Below are positions 9,481 to 18,214 of a stretch of 43,036 nt of DNA, in pieces. The stretch lies in NCBI GenBank assembly GCA_028291265.1, contig JAQGIK010000014.1:1-43036 (forward strand), written 5' to 3'. The stretch is from Caulobacter sp. (GTDB lineage: Bacteria; Pseudomonadota; Alphaproteobacteria; Caulobacterales; Caulobacteraceae). The notes beneath the pieces were generated by a model, which saw only the letters and a program-made list of their open reading frames with translations, searched no databases and was not told the DNA's origin. How positions within the stretch are numbered: the stretch's first letter is position 1; each line of letters starts with the position of its first letter. Made by a program: the position numbers and the translations under genes.

Positions 9481-10487
9481 GCCACCTTCACCCGCGCGGC
9501 GCTTTCGGGCAGGTCCTCGCCAAACGCCCGCTGATAGAACTCCGCCACCGTCGGCCGCTCCAGTTCGTCGCACTTGTTGAGGAACGTCATCCGGAAGGCC
9601 AGGCCGATGTCGCCGGCGAAAATCTCGGCGTTCTGGGCCCAGGTGATCACCGTGCGCGGGCTCATCACCGTCGAGATGTCGCCGTTCATGAAGGCGTTGC
9701 GGGTCATGTCGGCGACGCGGACCATGGCGGCCAGGGTGCGGCGGCCTTCGGCGTTGGCGTAGGACGGGTTCTTGGCCAGCACGATCTCGGCCTCGACGTC
9801 GTGGTCGAGGTAGTTGAGCGTGGTGACGATCGACCAGCGGTCCATCTGGCCCTGATTGATCTGCTGGGTGCCGTGGTAGAGGCCGGTGGTGTCGCCCAGA
9901 CCGATGGTGTTGGTCGTCGAGAACAGGCGGAAATAGGGGTTGGCGCGGATGACCTTGTTCTGGTCGAGCAGGGTCAGCTTGCCGCCGGCTTCGAGCACCC
10001 GCTGGATGACGAACATCACGTCCGGGCGGCCGGCGTCGTATTCGTCGAACACCAGCGCCATCGGGCGCTGCAGGCACCAGGGCAGGATGCCTTCGCGGAA
10101 TTCGGTGATCTGCTTGCCGTCTTTCAGGACGATGGCGTCCTTGCCGATCAGGTCGATGCGGCTGACGTGGCTGTCGAGGTTGACCCGGACCAGCGGCCAG
10201 TTGAGGCGGGCGGCGACCTGTTCGATGTGGGTCGACTTGCCCGTCCCGTGGTAGCCCTGGACCATGACGCGGCGGTCGAAGGCCAGGCCGGCGACGATGG
10301 CCAGCGTCGTCTGCGGGTCGAACTTGTAGGCCTCGTCCAGATCCGGCACGTGGCTGTCGCGATGGCTGAAGGCGGGCACCTTCATGTCGCTGTCGACGCC
10401 GAAGACGTCACGGATGGAAACCTGCTTGTCCGGGACGAGGCTCAGCAGGGTGTCGGCGGCGGCGGGGTTGTCGGTCAGGTCGGCCAT
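9477..10487 (-). CDS. cobS: Cobaltochelatase subunit CobS (AAA+ ATPase)
   Basis: This is the AAA+ subunit of the aerobic cobalt chelatase (CobNST), which inserts Co2+ into hydrogenobyrinic acid a,c-diamide in cobalamin synthesis. The 336 residues match the family length. A CobS-type N terminus precedes Walker [19 protein letters not shown] (near residue 110), Walker [18 protein letters not shown] and the sensor segment [20 protein letters not shown]. The ATG is at 10485-10487, without a strong ribosome site. It is divergent from the PAP2 gene and overlaps the 74-residue membrane protein. The partner subunits CobN and CobT are not in the window. A J-domain gene and bolA nearby fit a common alphaproteobacterial neighbourhood. 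Confidence 0.94.
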   Translation of the reverse strand: MADLTDNPAAADTLLSLVPDKQVSIRDVFGVDSDMKVPAFSHRDSHVPDLDEAYKFDPQTTLAIVAGLAFDRRVMVQGYHGTGKSTHIEQVAARLNWPLVRVNLDSHVSRIDLIGKDAIVLKDGKQITEFREGILPWCLQRPMALVFDEYDAGRPDVMFVIQRVLEAGGKLTLLDQNKVIRANPYFRLFSTTNTIGLGDTTGLYHGTQQINQGQMDRWSIVTTLNYLDHDVEAEIVLAKNPSYANAEGRRTLAAMVRVADMTRNAFMNGDISTVMSPRTVITWAQNAEIFAGDIGLAFRMTFLNKCDELERPTVAEFYQRAFGEDLPESAARVKVA

Positions 10488-10552
10488 GTTGATGGTTCGA
10501 TACCGCGTTTGGCGCGTTGGGCAAACACTCGTTCGACAGGTTTGGGTGCAGA

Positions 10553-11293
10553 ATGGCTGATGGTTCGGTGAGGGCAGGGTGGAGCAGGCGCTGGCGGGAC
10601 GTCGCGCGGCGCGAGGCGGCGGCGGTCAGCGCCCTGCTGGTGGCGGTGGTCGGGCTGTTTATCTTCCTCAACGTCGCCGAGGAGGTGGCCGAGGGCGAGA
10701 CCCTGGCGCTGGACCGCTCGATCCTGATGATGCTGCGGATGACCGACGACCCGACGGTCACCGTCGGGCCGCTGTGGCTGCGCACGGCGCTGATGGATTT
10801 CACCTCGCTGGGCTCGGTGGCGGTGCTGACCCTGGTGGTGCTGCTGATCGTCGGCCTGTTCGCCAGCCTGCGCCGCTGGCGGGACGCCGGCCTGCTGCTG
10901 GTGGCCAGCGTCGGCGGGGTGACCATCAGCCAGATCCTGAAAGTGGTGTTCGCCCGGGCCCGGCCGGACGAGAGCCTGCGCCTGGTCGAGGCGGTCAACG
11001 CCAGCTTTCCCAGCGGCCACGCCATGCTGTCGGCGGTGGTCTATCTGACCCTTGGGGCGCTGGTCTCGCGGTTCGCCAAGTCGCGGCGGATCAAGGCGTT
11101 CGCCCTCGCGGCCGGCGTACTCCTGACCTTGCTGGTTGGATTCAGCCGCGTGTTCCTCGGTGTCCACTGGCCGACCGACGTGCTGGCCGGCTGGTGCGTC
11201 GGGGCGGCCTGGGCGATGGTCTGCTGGCTGGCCGCCTGGGCCGTCGAGCGGCGCTGGGGCAAGGATACTGCGGCCCCGCCGGCCAGGGTCTAG
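10553..11293 (+). CDS. PAP2-family membrane phosphatase
   Basis: The 246-residue integral-membrane phosphatase is of the PAP2 (phosphatidic acid phosphatase/undecaprenyl diphosphatase) type. The three signature motifs are present: KVVFARARP (KX6RP), FPSGHAM (PSGH), and [16 protein letters not shown] (SRX5HX3D). About six hydrophobic helices are visible, with the long loop before the first motif. I chose ATG 10553; the frame can be extended to TTG 10517, but the added residues carry no homology. The stop overlaps that of the convergent J-domain gene by four bases (CTAG). Likely substrates are lipid phosphates such as undecaprenyl pyrophosphate or phosphatidate. Sequence alone does not separate these. 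Confidence 0.92.
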   Translation: MADGSVRAGWSRRWRDVARREAAAVSALLVAVVGLFIFLNVAEEVAEGETLALDRSILMMLRMTDDPTVTVGPLWLRTALMDFTSLGSVAVLTLVVLLIVGLFASLRRWRDAGLLLVASVGGVTISQILKVVFARARPDESLRLVEAVNASFPSGHAMLSAVVYLTLGALVSRFAKSRRIKAFALAAGVLLTLLVGFSRVFLGVHWPTDVLAGWCVGAAWAMVCWLAAWAVERRWGKDTAAPPARV

Positions 11294-11934
11294 GCCAGTT
11301 TCGCCTTCTTCAGCGTCTTCCACGCCTGGATGACGCGCTGCAGCTTGTGCTCGGCCGAGCGGTCGCCGCCGTTGCTGTCGGGGTGACAGCGCTTCAACAG
11401 CTCGTGGTAGCGCTTCTTGATGGCCTTGGGCTCGGCGGTGTCGTCGAGGTCGAGGTCGGCCAGCGCGCCGCGCTCCATCTTGCCCAGCAGTCGGCCGTCG
11501 GAGCGGGGCTTGGCCTGCACCTGCGACGTGCCGCTGCCGAACAGGCTGAAGGGATCGGCGTAGGTGTGCGGGTCGCGGCCGGAGGCGGCGGCCTCGCGGC
11601 TGCGATTGGAGGCCTTCATCGACCAGGTCGGGCGCTCGCCGGTCAGGCGCGAGGCCTGGACCTCGGCGACCTGCTCGTCGCTCATGCCGGCGAAGAAGTT
11701 CCACTGCTTGTTGTAGGCGGCCGCGTGGTTCTGACAGAACCAGTAGTGCTCGTTCATCATCTGCCGCGATTTCGGCGCGCGGGCGGTGGCGGCGGTGCGG
11801 CAACCGGCGTGGTCGCAGGCCCGCTCGCCCGGTTTCAGGGCGTTGACGTCGGTCTCGGCTTCCTGCTCGCCCTCCTTGGGGGGGCGGACACGGATGTCGA
11901 CAAATCGGGGTCGGTATTGAAAGGCGCCACTCAT
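11290..11934 (-). CDS. J-domain (DnaJ-like) protein with N-terminal Cys/His segment
   Basis: This 214-residue co-chaperone-like protein carries its J domain at the C terminus (about residues 140-214). The helix III Lys/His run and the essential HPD tripeptide are in KKRYHELLKRCHPDSNGGD. The N-terminal half has a conserved-looking CDHAGCRTAATA then HYWFCQNHAAAYN, whose Cys and His spacing could bind metal. Alphaproteobacteria often have this J protein divergent from bolA and near cobS, as here: bolA starts 46 bases away on the other strand. The J domain would stimulate a DnaK-type ATPase. The client is unknown; a link to Fe-S handling through BolA is only inference from location. Confidence 0.9.
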   Translation of the reverse strand: MSGAFQYRPRFVDIRVRPPKEGEQEAETDVNALKPGERACDHAGCRTAATARAPKSRQMMNEHYWFCQNHAAAYNKQWNFFAGMSDEQVAEVQASRLTGERPTWSMKASNRSREAAASGRDPHTYADPFSLFGSGTSQVQAKPRSDGRLLGKMERGALADLDLDDTAEPKAIKKRYHELLKRCHPDSNGGDRSAEHKLQRVIQAWKTLKKAKLA

Positions 11935-11979
11935 CGCCCGAAGTATGGGCTTACAAGGTGGCCTTTTCCAGAATTGAAC

Positions 11980-12261
11980 ATGACCGACTCACACCCCATA
12001 TCAAAAGTGATCCATGAAAAGCTCACTTCGGCCTTCGCCCCCACCCGCCTGGAGGTGGTGGACGACAGCGCGCGCCACCAGGGGCACGCCGGGCATCGCG
12101 AGGGCGGCGGCACGCATTTCAATGTGGTGATCGAGTCGGCGGCGTTCAACGGGGTGAACCGGGTGGCGCGGCAGCGGCAGGTCTATGCGGCGCTCAGCGA
12201 AGAGTTGGCGGACCAGGTGCACGCGCTTTCCATCAAGGCGGTCGCGCCCGGCGAAGCTTAG
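11980..12261 (+). CDS. BolA family protein
   Basis: The 93-residue BolA/IbaG-type protein has a class II KH-like fold and usually partners with a monothiol glutaredoxin in iron-sulphur trafficking or acts as a regulator. It has the family features: the N-terminal helix ISKVIHEKLTSAF, the variable loop with several His (HQGHAGHREGGGTHF), the central VVIESAAFNGVNRVARQRQV with the invariant Arg, and the terminal strand VHALSIKAV. The ATG at 11980 is only 46 bases from the divergent J-domain gene, so both promoters must lie in or overlap that gap. The stop overlaps that of the convergent response regulator (TTAG). No glutaredoxin gene is in the window. Confidence 0.93.
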   Translation: MTDSHPISKVIHEKLTSAFAPTRLEVVDDSARHQGHAGHREGGGTHFNVVIESAAFNGVNRVARQRQVYAALSEELADQVHALSIKAVAPGEA

Positions 12262-12638
12262 CCCCGTTTCGCCGCCAGTTCCTTGAGCACCCGCTCCAGG
12301 TCGCCCTGGCGGAACGGCTTCTGCAGCACCGGCGTGCCCCTGTGGGCTTCAATCAAACCGGCCTCGCCGTAGCCGCTGGCGAAGGCGAAGGGGATGCCGC
12401 GGGCCTTCAGGCGGTCGGCGACGGGGAAGATCTGGCGGCCGCCGACGTTGACGTCGAGGATGGCCGCGTCGAGGTCGGGGTCTTCGCAGAGGCTCATCGC
12501 CTGGTCGAGATCGGGGGCCGGGCCGACAATGTCGCAGCCGAACTCCGTCAGCATGTCCTCGACCAGCATGGAAACGAGCATTTCGTCTTCCACGACCAGC
12601 ACACGAAGGCCGTCGAGACCCACGACGCTATCGACCAT
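12258..12638 (-). CDS. Single-domain response regulator
   Basis: This is a 126-residue stand-alone receiver. It has the acidic VVEDE near residue 15, phosphoacceptor D62 in AAILDVNVGG, the switch residue in FAFASGYGE, and K107 in VLQKPF. The VNVGG and SGYG variants are typical of receivers often paired with HWE-type kinases in alphaproteobacteria. I chose ATG 12638 because GGAGGGG lies about 8 bases upstream; the open frame to 12710 crosses a perfect hairpin and has no homology. A strong stem-loop is in the presumed leader. It is convergent with bolA (4-base stop overlap). No kinase lies nearby. Confidence 0.92.
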   Translation of the reverse strand: MVDSVVGLDGLRVLVVEDEMLVSMLVEDMLTEFGCDIVGPAPDLDQAMSLCEDPDLDAAILDVNVGGRQIFPVADRLKARGIPFAFASGYGEAGLIEAHRGTPVLQKPFRQGDLERVLKELAAKRG

Positions 12639-12665
12639 CAATGCGAACCCCTCCGCCCGAACCCG

Positions 12666-12692
12666 ACGCCCGGCGCTTGCGGCGCCGGGCGT
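12666..12692 (-). promoter_or_regulatory. Perfect 11-bp stem-loop upstream of the response regulator
   Basis: The arms 12666-12676 and 12682-12692 are exact inverted complements (ACGCCCGGCGC pairs with GCGCCGGGCGT) around a 5-base loop. It lies 28 bases before the chosen ATG of the response regulator on the minus strand, and directly upstream of its ribosome site in the same transcript direction. It could be a leader hairpin, an attenuator, or the end of a transcript coming from the aroB side. There is no T-run on either strand, so a simple intrinsic terminator is unlikely. Confidence 0.6.
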
Positions 12693-12781
12693 ATGCACAG
12701 TACGCGGCAACGAGAGGCCGCCGAGTAGGGGCTAAGAACGGGTAGGGTTTCCGTTGGTTCCACCATGCGCCGAAAAAGTTT

Positions 12782-13891
12782 TCAGCGCGCGCCTTCGCCC
12801 CGCAGGAAGGCGGTCAGGGGGCCGGGATCGACCGCGCGGGCGACGTGGCTGGCCCCGATGGCGGTCGGCAGCACCAGGGTGATCGCCCCGCCCTCGGCCT
12901 TCTTGTCCTGGGCCATGTGGCCGACCAGAACGCCGGCGTCGAACGGATGGCCGGCGACCTGGTCCAGCCGGGTCGGCAGGCCGACGGCGGCCAGCAGGGC
13001 CTCGGCGCGGAGCGCGTCGGCCGGCGGGCAGAGTCCCTGGCCGGCGGCGTAGCGGTAGGCCAGGGCGCAGCCGGCGGCGACGGCCTCGCCATGCTTGAGG
13101 GCCTCGCCGTAGCCGTTCTCGGCCTCGAGGGCGTGGCCGAAGGTGTGGCCGAGGTTGAGGAGGGCGCGGCGGCCCTGTTCCTTCTCGTCCTCGATGACGA
13201 TCTCGGCCTTCATCGCCACGCAGCGGCGGACCGCTTCGGCCAACGCCGCCGGCTTGCGGGCCATGGCGGCGGCGGCGTTGGCTTCCAGCCAGGCGAAGAA
13301 GCCGGCGTCGCCGAGCAGGCCGTACTTGATGACCTCGGCCATGCCGCAGGCCATCTCGCGGTCCGGCAGGGTGGCGAGGACGTCGAGGTCGGCCAGCACC
13401 AGTCTGGGCTGATGGAAGGCGCCGATCAGGTTCTTGCCGCGCGGGGTATCGATGGCGGTCTTGCCGCCCACCGAGGAGTCGACCTGGGCCAGCAGGGTGG
13501 TGGGGATCTGGATGAAGTCGATACCGCGCTTGTAGATGCTGGCCGTGAAGCCGGCGAGGTCGCCGACCACGCCGCCGCCCAGCGCCACGATCAGGTCGCC
13601 GCGATCCAGCTCCAGCGCCAGCAGGCGGTCGGAGAGATCGGCCAGGCCCTCGAAGCTCTTGGAGGCCTCGCCGGGCGGGATGGTGATCAGATGCGCCTCG
13701 ACCCCGGCGGCGGCGAGGCTGGCGACCAGGCGGCCGGCGTGCAGTTGTGCGACCGTAGCGTCGGCGACGATGGCGGTGCGGCCGCGTTTGAGCAGCGGGG
13801 CGATGTAGCTGCCGGCGTGGTCGATCAGGCCGGGGCCGATGACGACGTCGTATTCGCGGCCGGCGAGGCTGACTGGAACGGTGAGACTCAT
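12782..13891 (-). CDS. aroB: 3-dehydroquinate synthase
   Basis: This NAD- and metal-dependent enzyme converts DAHP to 3-dehydroquinate, step two of the shikimate pathway. The 369 residues match the family. Seen in order: the nucleotide-binding segment [20 protein letters not shown] (about residue 105), the substrate loop [21 protein letters not shown], the metal-ligand Glu in GMAEVIKYG, and the metal-ligand His segment [12 protein letters not shown]. The ATG (13889-13891) overlaps the stop of aroK in an ATGA. The neighbouring 3' region holds a small imperfect hairpin over the stop codon (12767-12788), without a clean T-run. Confidence 0.97.
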   Translation of the reverse strand: MSLTVPVSLAGREYDVVIGPGLIDHAGSYIAPLLKRGRTAIVADATVAQLHAGRLVASLAAAGVEAHLITIPPGEASKSFEGLADLSDRLLALELDRGDLIVALGGGVVGDLAGFTASIYKRGIDFIQIPTTLLAQVDSSVGGKTAIDTPRGKNLIGAFHQPRLVLADLDVLATLPDREMACGMAEVIKYGLLGDAGFFAWLEANAAAAMARKPAALAEAVRRCVAMKAEIVIEDEKEQGRRALLNLGHTFGHALEAENGYGEALKHGEAVAAGCALAYRYAAGQGLCPPADALRAEALLAAVGLPTRLDQVAGHPFDAGVLVGHMAQDKKAEGGAITLVLPTAIGASHVARAVDPGPLTAFLRGEGAR

Positions 13892-14427
13892 GCAGCGTGG
13901 GCCTCCAGGGCGCGCAGGATGGCGGCGACCGACTCCTGATGCGGGGTTTCGCCCAGTTCGACGGTGATGTCGGCCTGGGCGTAGACGGGATAGCGGATCT
14001 GGGCGAGGGCGGTCAGCACGGCCAGCGGATCCTTGTCCTGGACCAGCGGGCGGTTGTCCTTGCGGCCGACGCGGCGGGCGAGGATCTCGACGTCGGCCTT
14101 CAGCCAGATCGTCATGGCCTTGTCGGCGAGCAGGGCGCGGGTGGCGGCGTTCATGAAGGCCCCGCCGCCGGTGGCCAGCACCATCGGCCCCTCGTCCAGC
14201 AACCGGGCGATGACCCGCCGCTCGCCGTCGCGGAACTCGGCCTCGCCGAAGGTCTTGAAGATTTCCGGGATGGAACGGCCGGCGGCGGTCTCGATCTCGG
14301 TGTCGGCGTCCTTGAACGGCAGGTCCAGCGCCGTGGCCAGCCGCCGGCCGACACTCGACTTGCCAACCCCCATCAACCCGACGAGGGCGATGGTCTTTTT
14401 GCGCAGGGAGGCGGGGGCGGCGGTCAC
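13888..14427 (-). CDS. aroK: Shikimate kinase
   Basis: This enzyme phosphorylates shikimate to shikimate-3-phosphate in aromatic amino-acid synthesis. The 179-residue protein has Walker [16 protein letters not shown] near residue 17, the shikimate-binding Asp in DADTEIE, the adjacent GRSIPEIF, the GGGAF motif, and the lid Arg in [10 protein letters not shown]. It starts with GTG (14425-14427). It overlaps aroB by 4 bases, so the two are one operon with likely coupled translation. The promoter should lie in 14428-14566, a divergent region shared with the secreted-protein gene, which also contains a long hairpin repeat. Confidence 0.97.
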   Translation of the reverse strand: MTAAPASLRKKTIALVGLMGVGKSSVGRRLATALDLPFKDADTEIETAAGRSIPEIFKTFGEAEFRDGERRVIARLLDEGPMVLATGGGAFMNAATRALLADKAMTIWLKADVEILARRVGRKDNRPLVQDKDPLAVLTALAQIRYPVYAQADITVELGETPHQESVAAILRALEAHAA

Positions 14428-14483
14428 GTCACCGCGCTTACACGATCCTGCTGCGGTGCGGGAGAGGCGCTGGCCTGTGTGAG

Positions 14484-14537
14484 TTCGCCTCGGGGCGCCC
14501 CTTCTCCCCTTGCGGGAGAAGGGAGCCCGGAGGCGAA
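14484..14537. repeat. Long hairpin repeat with CTTCTCCC core in the aroK divergent region
   Basis: A 10-bp perfect inner stem (CCCTTCTCCC at 14499-14508, GGGAGAAGGG at 14514-14523, loop CTTGC) is enclosed by a 13-base outer stem (14484-14496 with 14525-14537) that has one mismatch. The same CTTCTCCC...GGGAGAAG core ends the window at 42985-43009. The element lies between the divergent starts of aroK and the secreted protein, so any promoter must avoid or include it. It looks like a dispersed intergenic repeat, not a terminator, since it precedes both genes. Confidence 0.7.
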
Positions 14538-14566
14538 CCCTTGAAAGGCTGTGCTAAGCTCCACCC

Positions 14567-15823
14567 ATGAAGCTGCTCCCGCCCCTCCTGGCCGCCTGCC
14601 TTCTCGCCACCGCCGCCTATAGCCAAGGCGTCGAGGTCGCGCCGCTGACCGCGCCGGACGTGTTCTCCGGCGGGTCGCGGGACACCGGCCTCGGCGCCGA
14701 CCTCTGGAAGGGCTCGTCGGCCGAGTTGGCGCGGCGGGTGATGCCGGCCATCGGGACCAAACCGCTCAGCCCGGCGGCCAGGGCTCTGGCTGTGCGGCTG
14801 CTGTCGGCCGGAACCAATGCGCCGCCGGGGGCCGGCGAGGACCGGGCGCTGGCGGCGGCCCGGGGCCGGGCCCTGCTGGCCCTTGGCGAGCCCGGCGCGG
14901 CCAACGCCTCGGTCGAACGCATCCCCAACCTGACAGCCGAGCCGGCCCTGGCCGAAGTGGCCGCCGAAGCGGCCTTGATCACCGGCGCCGACGACCGCGC
15001 CTGCCGCATCGAGCAGGGGGTCACCGTCGGCCGGGGCGAGGCCTACTGGCTGCGCCTGCGCGCCTACTGCCAGGCCATCGGCGGCCAGACCGACGCCGCC
15101 CAGCTCAGCCTGACCCTGGCCAACGAGAAGGCCAGGGACCCGGTGTTCACCCGGCTGATGACCGGGCTGATGCTGGGATCCGCGCCGGGAGACTCCTCGC
15201 TGCGCAACGGCGTCGAGACGGCGCTGTCGCGGCGGCTGAAGCTGATCGTCACCGTCGGCCCGGGCTATAGTCCGCTGCTGATCCCACAGGAGCTGCTGAA
15301 CAGCGATCCAATCCGGGCCGGACGCCAGATGCTGGCCGTCGGTGACATGGCCGGCGCCCGCGCATTGCGCGCCACCCTGACCCAGGACGTCATCCCCGGC
15401 GCGAAGCCGCACGACATCGACCTCTTCGACGCCGCCATCGCCGCCGCCACCGGCGAAAACCTGACCACCGTGCAGGACGCCCTGGTGCAGCGCGGCGTGG
15501 TCGGCAATCCGCTGGCCCGGACGGCGTCGCTCTATCTGGCGGCGCTCGGGGCGCCGATGGACGGCGAGGCGCGGGACGCCTTCTCCGCCTTCGCGGCCGA
15601 CAAGTCGCTGGTCCCGCCGGCCCGGCTGTTCGCCCTCGACGCCGCCGCCCAAGCCGGACTGAAGGGCGAGACGGGGCTGCTGGCGGTCTGGATCGTCGGT
15701 GAGGCCGGCGCGCTGTCGCCGTCCGACCGGGCCTTCGTCATCCGAGCGTTGACCAGGGTTGGCCTAACGCAGGACGCGCGGGCCTTCGCGGTCGAAGGCA
15801 TCCTGGCGCTATCGCCCAAATGA
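14567..15823 (+). CDS. Secreted Ala/Leu-rich helical protein, unknown function
   Basis: This 418-residue protein begins with a Sec signal peptide (MKLLPPLLAACLLATAAYSQ), with cleavage likely after AYS. The mature part is mostly Ala/Leu-rich helices, with two Cys in the middle (DDRACRIEQ and RAYCQAIGG) that may form a disulphide. Repeated helical hairpins, such as LAEVAAEAALITG and ARALRATLTQDV, suggest a tetratricopeptide-like or alpha-solenoid fold, but no clear repeat consensus could be fixed. The stop overlaps the xerD start (ATGA), so the two genes are coupled. I recognise no family. It may be periplasmic and conserved next to xerD in related genomes; that is recall, not evidence. Confidence 0.85.
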   Translation: MKLLPPLLAACLLATAAYSQGVEVAPLTAPDVFSGGSRDTGLGADLWKGSSAELARRVMPAIGTKPLSPAARALAVRLLSAGTNAPPGAGEDRALAAARGRALLALGEPGAANASVERIPNLTAEPALAEVAAEAALITGADDRACRIEQGVTVGRGEAYWLRLRAYCQAIGGQTDAAQLSLTLANEKARDPVFTRLMTGLMLGSAPGDSSLRNGVETALSRRLKLIVTVGPGYSPLLIPQELLNSDPIRAGRQMLAVGDMAGARALRATLTQDVIPGAKPHDIDLFDAAIAAATGENLTTVQDALVQRGVVGNPLARTASLYLAALGAPMDGEARDAFSAFAADKSLVPPARLFALDAAAQAGLKGETGLLAVWIVGEAGALSPSDRAFVIRALTRVGLTQDARAFAVEGILALSPK

Positions 15824-16743
15824 CTCTTTCCACAGAGGGGGGCGGCTGGCCCGAAGCCTTCCTCGAAATGATGGCCGCCGAGCGCGGCGCGGCCCGCAAC
15901 ACCCTGACCGCCTACGGCAAGGACCTGGAGGACGCCGCCGGCTTCCTCGCGCGCCGGGGCAAGGGCTTCGCCGACGCGGCGGCCGGGGACATCGAGGCCT
16001 GGTTCGTCGATCTGTCGGCGCGCGGCCTGTCGGCCTCGACGGCGGCGCGGCGGCGGGCGGCGGTGCGGCAGTTCTACCGCTTCGTGCTCGGCGAAGGCTG
16101 GCGGACCGACGACCCGTCGCGCCGGGTCGAGGCCCCCAGACAGGGCCGGCCGCTGCCCAGGGTGCTGACCCGCGACGAGGTCAACCGCCTGCTGGCCGCC
16201 GCCTCGGCACGGGACGGCGGCCAGGGCCTGCGGCTGGCCTGCCTGATCGAGCTGACCTACGCCTCGGGCCTGCGGGTCTCGGAACTGGTCGCCCTGCCGC
16301 TGGCCGCCCTGGCCCGCGACCCGGCCTACCTGATCGTCAAGGGCAAGGGCGGCAAGGAGCGGCTGGCTCCGCTGAACGGCGCGGCCCGCACCGCCGTGAA
16401 AGCCTGGCTGGAGGTGCGCAAGGATTTCCTGCCCAAGGGGGTGAAGGAGAGCCCCTGGCTGTTCCCGTCGCGCGGCAAGGCCGGCCGGCTGACCCCCCGG
16501 CGGTTCTCGCAACTGCTGGAAGAGGCCGCCGTCGCCGCCGGCATCGACCCGGCCCGGGTCAGCCCCCACGTCCTGCGCCACGCCTTCGCCACCCACCTGC
16601 TGGAGGGCGGCGCCGACCTGCGCGTCGTCCAGACCCTGCTCGGCCATTCCGACATCGCCACCACCCAGATCTACACCCATGTGGCCGGCGACCGCCTGCG
16701 GGCCGTGGTCGAGAGCAAGCATCCGCTGGGCCGGAAGAGCTAA
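15820..16743 (+). CDS. xerD: Tyrosine recombinase XerD
   Basis: This site-specific recombinase resolves chromosome dimers at dif with XerC and FtsK. The 307-residue protein has an N-terminal SAM-like core-binding domain (residues about 10-95) and a C-terminal catalytic domain. The catalytic set is complete: R152 (ASGLRVSEL), Lys about 176 (VKGKGGKER), H250 and R253 (HVLRHAFATHLL), H276 (LGHSDIATTQ) and nucleophile Y285 (IYTHV). XerD rather than XerC is inferred from overall feel and from the aroK/aroB neighbourhood. It is translationally coupled to the secreted protein. Its stop overlaps the convergent membrane-protein gene (CTAA). No dif site was seen. Confidence 0.93.
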   Translation: MTLSTEGGGWPEAFLEMMAAERGAARNTLTAYGKDLEDAAGFLARRGKGFADAAAGDIEAWFVDLSARGLSASTAARRRAAVRQFYRFVLGEGWRTDDPSRRVEAPRQGRPLPRVLTRDEVNRLLAAASARDGGQGLRLACLIELTYASGLRVSELVALPLAALARDPAYLIVKGKGGKERLAPLNGAARTAVKAWLEVRKDFLPKGVKESPWLFPSRGKAGRLTPRRFSQLLEEAAVAAGIDPARVSPHVLRHAFATHLLEGGADLRVVQTLLGHSDIATTQIYTHVAGDRLRAVVESKHPLGRKS

Positions 16744-17432
16744 ACCCCCTTGAAGCGCGGCCCGATCCGCACCCGGATCATCCAGAAGGCCAGCAGGACC
16801 AGCACCAGCAGGGCCGGTCCGAAGTCGACCAGCAACGGCGGCGGGCCGACGTCGATCCGCTTCAGCATGACCGGGATCTGCGCCCCGAACGAGCCGGTGG
16901 CGATGAACATGGCCGCGCACATGCGCCAGAGGTGCCGCGCGATCCTTGCCGTCCCCGACAGCCCGCCCTTCAGCATCACCCGCACGTCGAGGCCGGCGGC
17001 CAGCAGGGCCACGAAGCCGATGGCCAGCGCCACCGGCGGCCGCTCGCCGGGCGGCAGGTCGGCCGGTGGTCCGCCGGGCAGGGTCAGCACCGTGACCGCG
17101 CCGGCGATGGTCAGGACGGCCATGGTCAGCGGGATCAGGGCGCTGACCCGTTCGACCCAGCCGAAGGTTCCGGCCGGCCGGCGCACGGCCAGCCAGGAGC
17201 TGAGCACCAGATAGAAGGCGAAGGCCCCGGCGAAGATGTTGCCCGGCTTGGCGATGATCACACCCAGCCCCGCCGTGGTGACGGCCAGCAGCATCATGGC
17301 GGCGACATAGATCACCCCCGCCCGCCGATGCAGCCAGGCTCCTTTGGGCGAAAACAACGCCACGAAGCCGGTGACCGAGGCCAGGGTCCCGGCCAGGATG
17401 TGGATGAGCAGGACCGGCAGATGGGCGGTCAT
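16740..17432 (-). CDS. Seven-helix membrane protein, DUF2306-like (copy 2 of a tandem pair)
   Basis: This 230-residue integral membrane protein has about seven hydrophobic helices. It begins with VLLIHILAGTLASVTGFVAL and the conserved SPKGAWLHRRAG turn, and contains IARHLWRMCAAMFIATGSF, which gives a buried His-Leu-Trp-Arg. Its neighbour at 17429-18145 shares all of these (SLLAPKGRWLHRKAG, ISRHLWRMCLALFVAIGSF). The His residues at matching places could bind haem or metal, but this is speculation. The ATG overlaps the stop of the upstream copy (ATGA), so the two are cotranscribed. I recall this pattern as DUF2306 or a related DUF. The function is unknown. Confidence 0.85.
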   Translation of the reverse strand: MTAHLPVLLIHILAGTLASVTGFVALFSPKGAWLHRRAGVIYVAAMMLLAVTTAGLGVIIAKPGNIFAGAFAFYLVLSSWLAVRRPAGTFGWVERVSALIPLTMAVLTIAGAVTVLTLPGGPPADLPPGERPPVALAIGFVALLAAGLDVRVMLKGGLSGTARIARHLWRMCAAMFIATGSFGAQIPVMLKRIDVGPPPLLVDFGPALLVLVLLAFWMIRVRIGPRFKGV

Positions 17433-18145
17433 GCGGCGGCCGTCGCCGGTCGGTAGCGGCGAGCGAAACGCACCCGGATCAGCCAGAAGGCCATCAGGGC
17501 CAGCACCGCCAGGGCCGGACCGAAGATGGCCAGGGACGGCGGCGGCTCAAGGTCCATGCGCCGCGCCAAAAGGGGCGCCTGGGAGGCGAACGAGCCGATG
17601 GCGACGAACAGGGCCAGGCACATCCGCCACAGGTGGCGCGAGATCCGCGCCGCGCCGGCCAGACCACCGCGGCGCAGGGTCCACAGGTCGGTGGCCGTCG
17701 CCAGGCTGGCGATCACGGCGAAGACCAGGAAGATCACCGCGCCCTCGGGCGCGCGCTGATCGCCTTCATAGAGCCGCCCCGGAAAAACCGCGACCAGGGC
17801 GCCGACGCTCGCCGCCCCGACGGCGACGGCGGCCGCCCACCAGGGGCCCCATCGCTCGACCCTGGTCAGGGTCCCGGCCCGGGTCTTGACGATGCTCCAG
17901 GCGGTGACCACCAGATAGAGGGTGAGGGCGGCGGCGACGATGTTGACCTTCTGGACGCGGATGCTCGCCATCACCAGGGCGACGCCGGCCATCACCAGCA
18001 TGGCCCAGTAGAAGAGGGTCCCCGCCTTGCGGTGCAGCCATCTGCCTTTCGGAGCCAGCAGGGAGACGGGACCGGCGACAATGGCGACCATGCCGCCGGT
18101 GACATGGACGAGGGCGGTCACTGAAAGTCCGAGCAAGGGAACCAC
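17429..18145 (-). CDS. Seven-helix membrane protein, DUF2306-like (copy 1 of a tandem pair)
   Basis: This 238-residue paralogue lies just upstream of, and overlaps, the gene at 16740. It begins VPLLGLSVTALVHVTGGMVA, followed by the shared SLLAPKGRWLHRKAG and ISRHLWRMCLALFVAIGSF segments, then SQAPLLARRMDLEPPPSLAI and a final helix VLALMAFWLIRVRF. The order of motifs and helix spacing are the same as in its neighbour, so a tandem duplication is clear, but the two have diverged a good deal. It is divergent from the AraC-type regulator at 18215, which may control it (inference from position). The start ATG is at 18143-18145. Confidence 0.86.
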   Translation of the reverse strand: MVPLLGLSVTALVHVTGGMVAIVAGPVSLLAPKGRWLHRKAGTLFYWAMLVMAGVALVMASIRVQKVNIVAAALTLYLVVTAWSIVKTRAGTLTRVERWGPWWAAAVAVGAASVGALVAVFPGRLYEGDQRAPEGAVIFLVFAVIASLATATDLWTLRRGGLAGAARISRHLWRMCLALFVAIGSFASQAPLLARRMDLEPPPSLAIFGPALAVLALMAFWLIRVRFARRYRPATAAA

Positions 18146-18214
18146 TCTTTCCTGTTTGTCACTTGGCCTTGAGGCGATTGAAGCTCAGCCTCGCCCAGGC
18201 CACACCGAGGAGCC

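Noticed and set aside
12767..12788. Imperfect hairpin over the aroB stop codon (GCGCCGAAAAA...TTTTCAGCGC)
   Set aside because: It pairs 9-10 bases with a wobble and almost no loop, and no T-run follows the stem in the aroB direction, so I did not call it a terminator.
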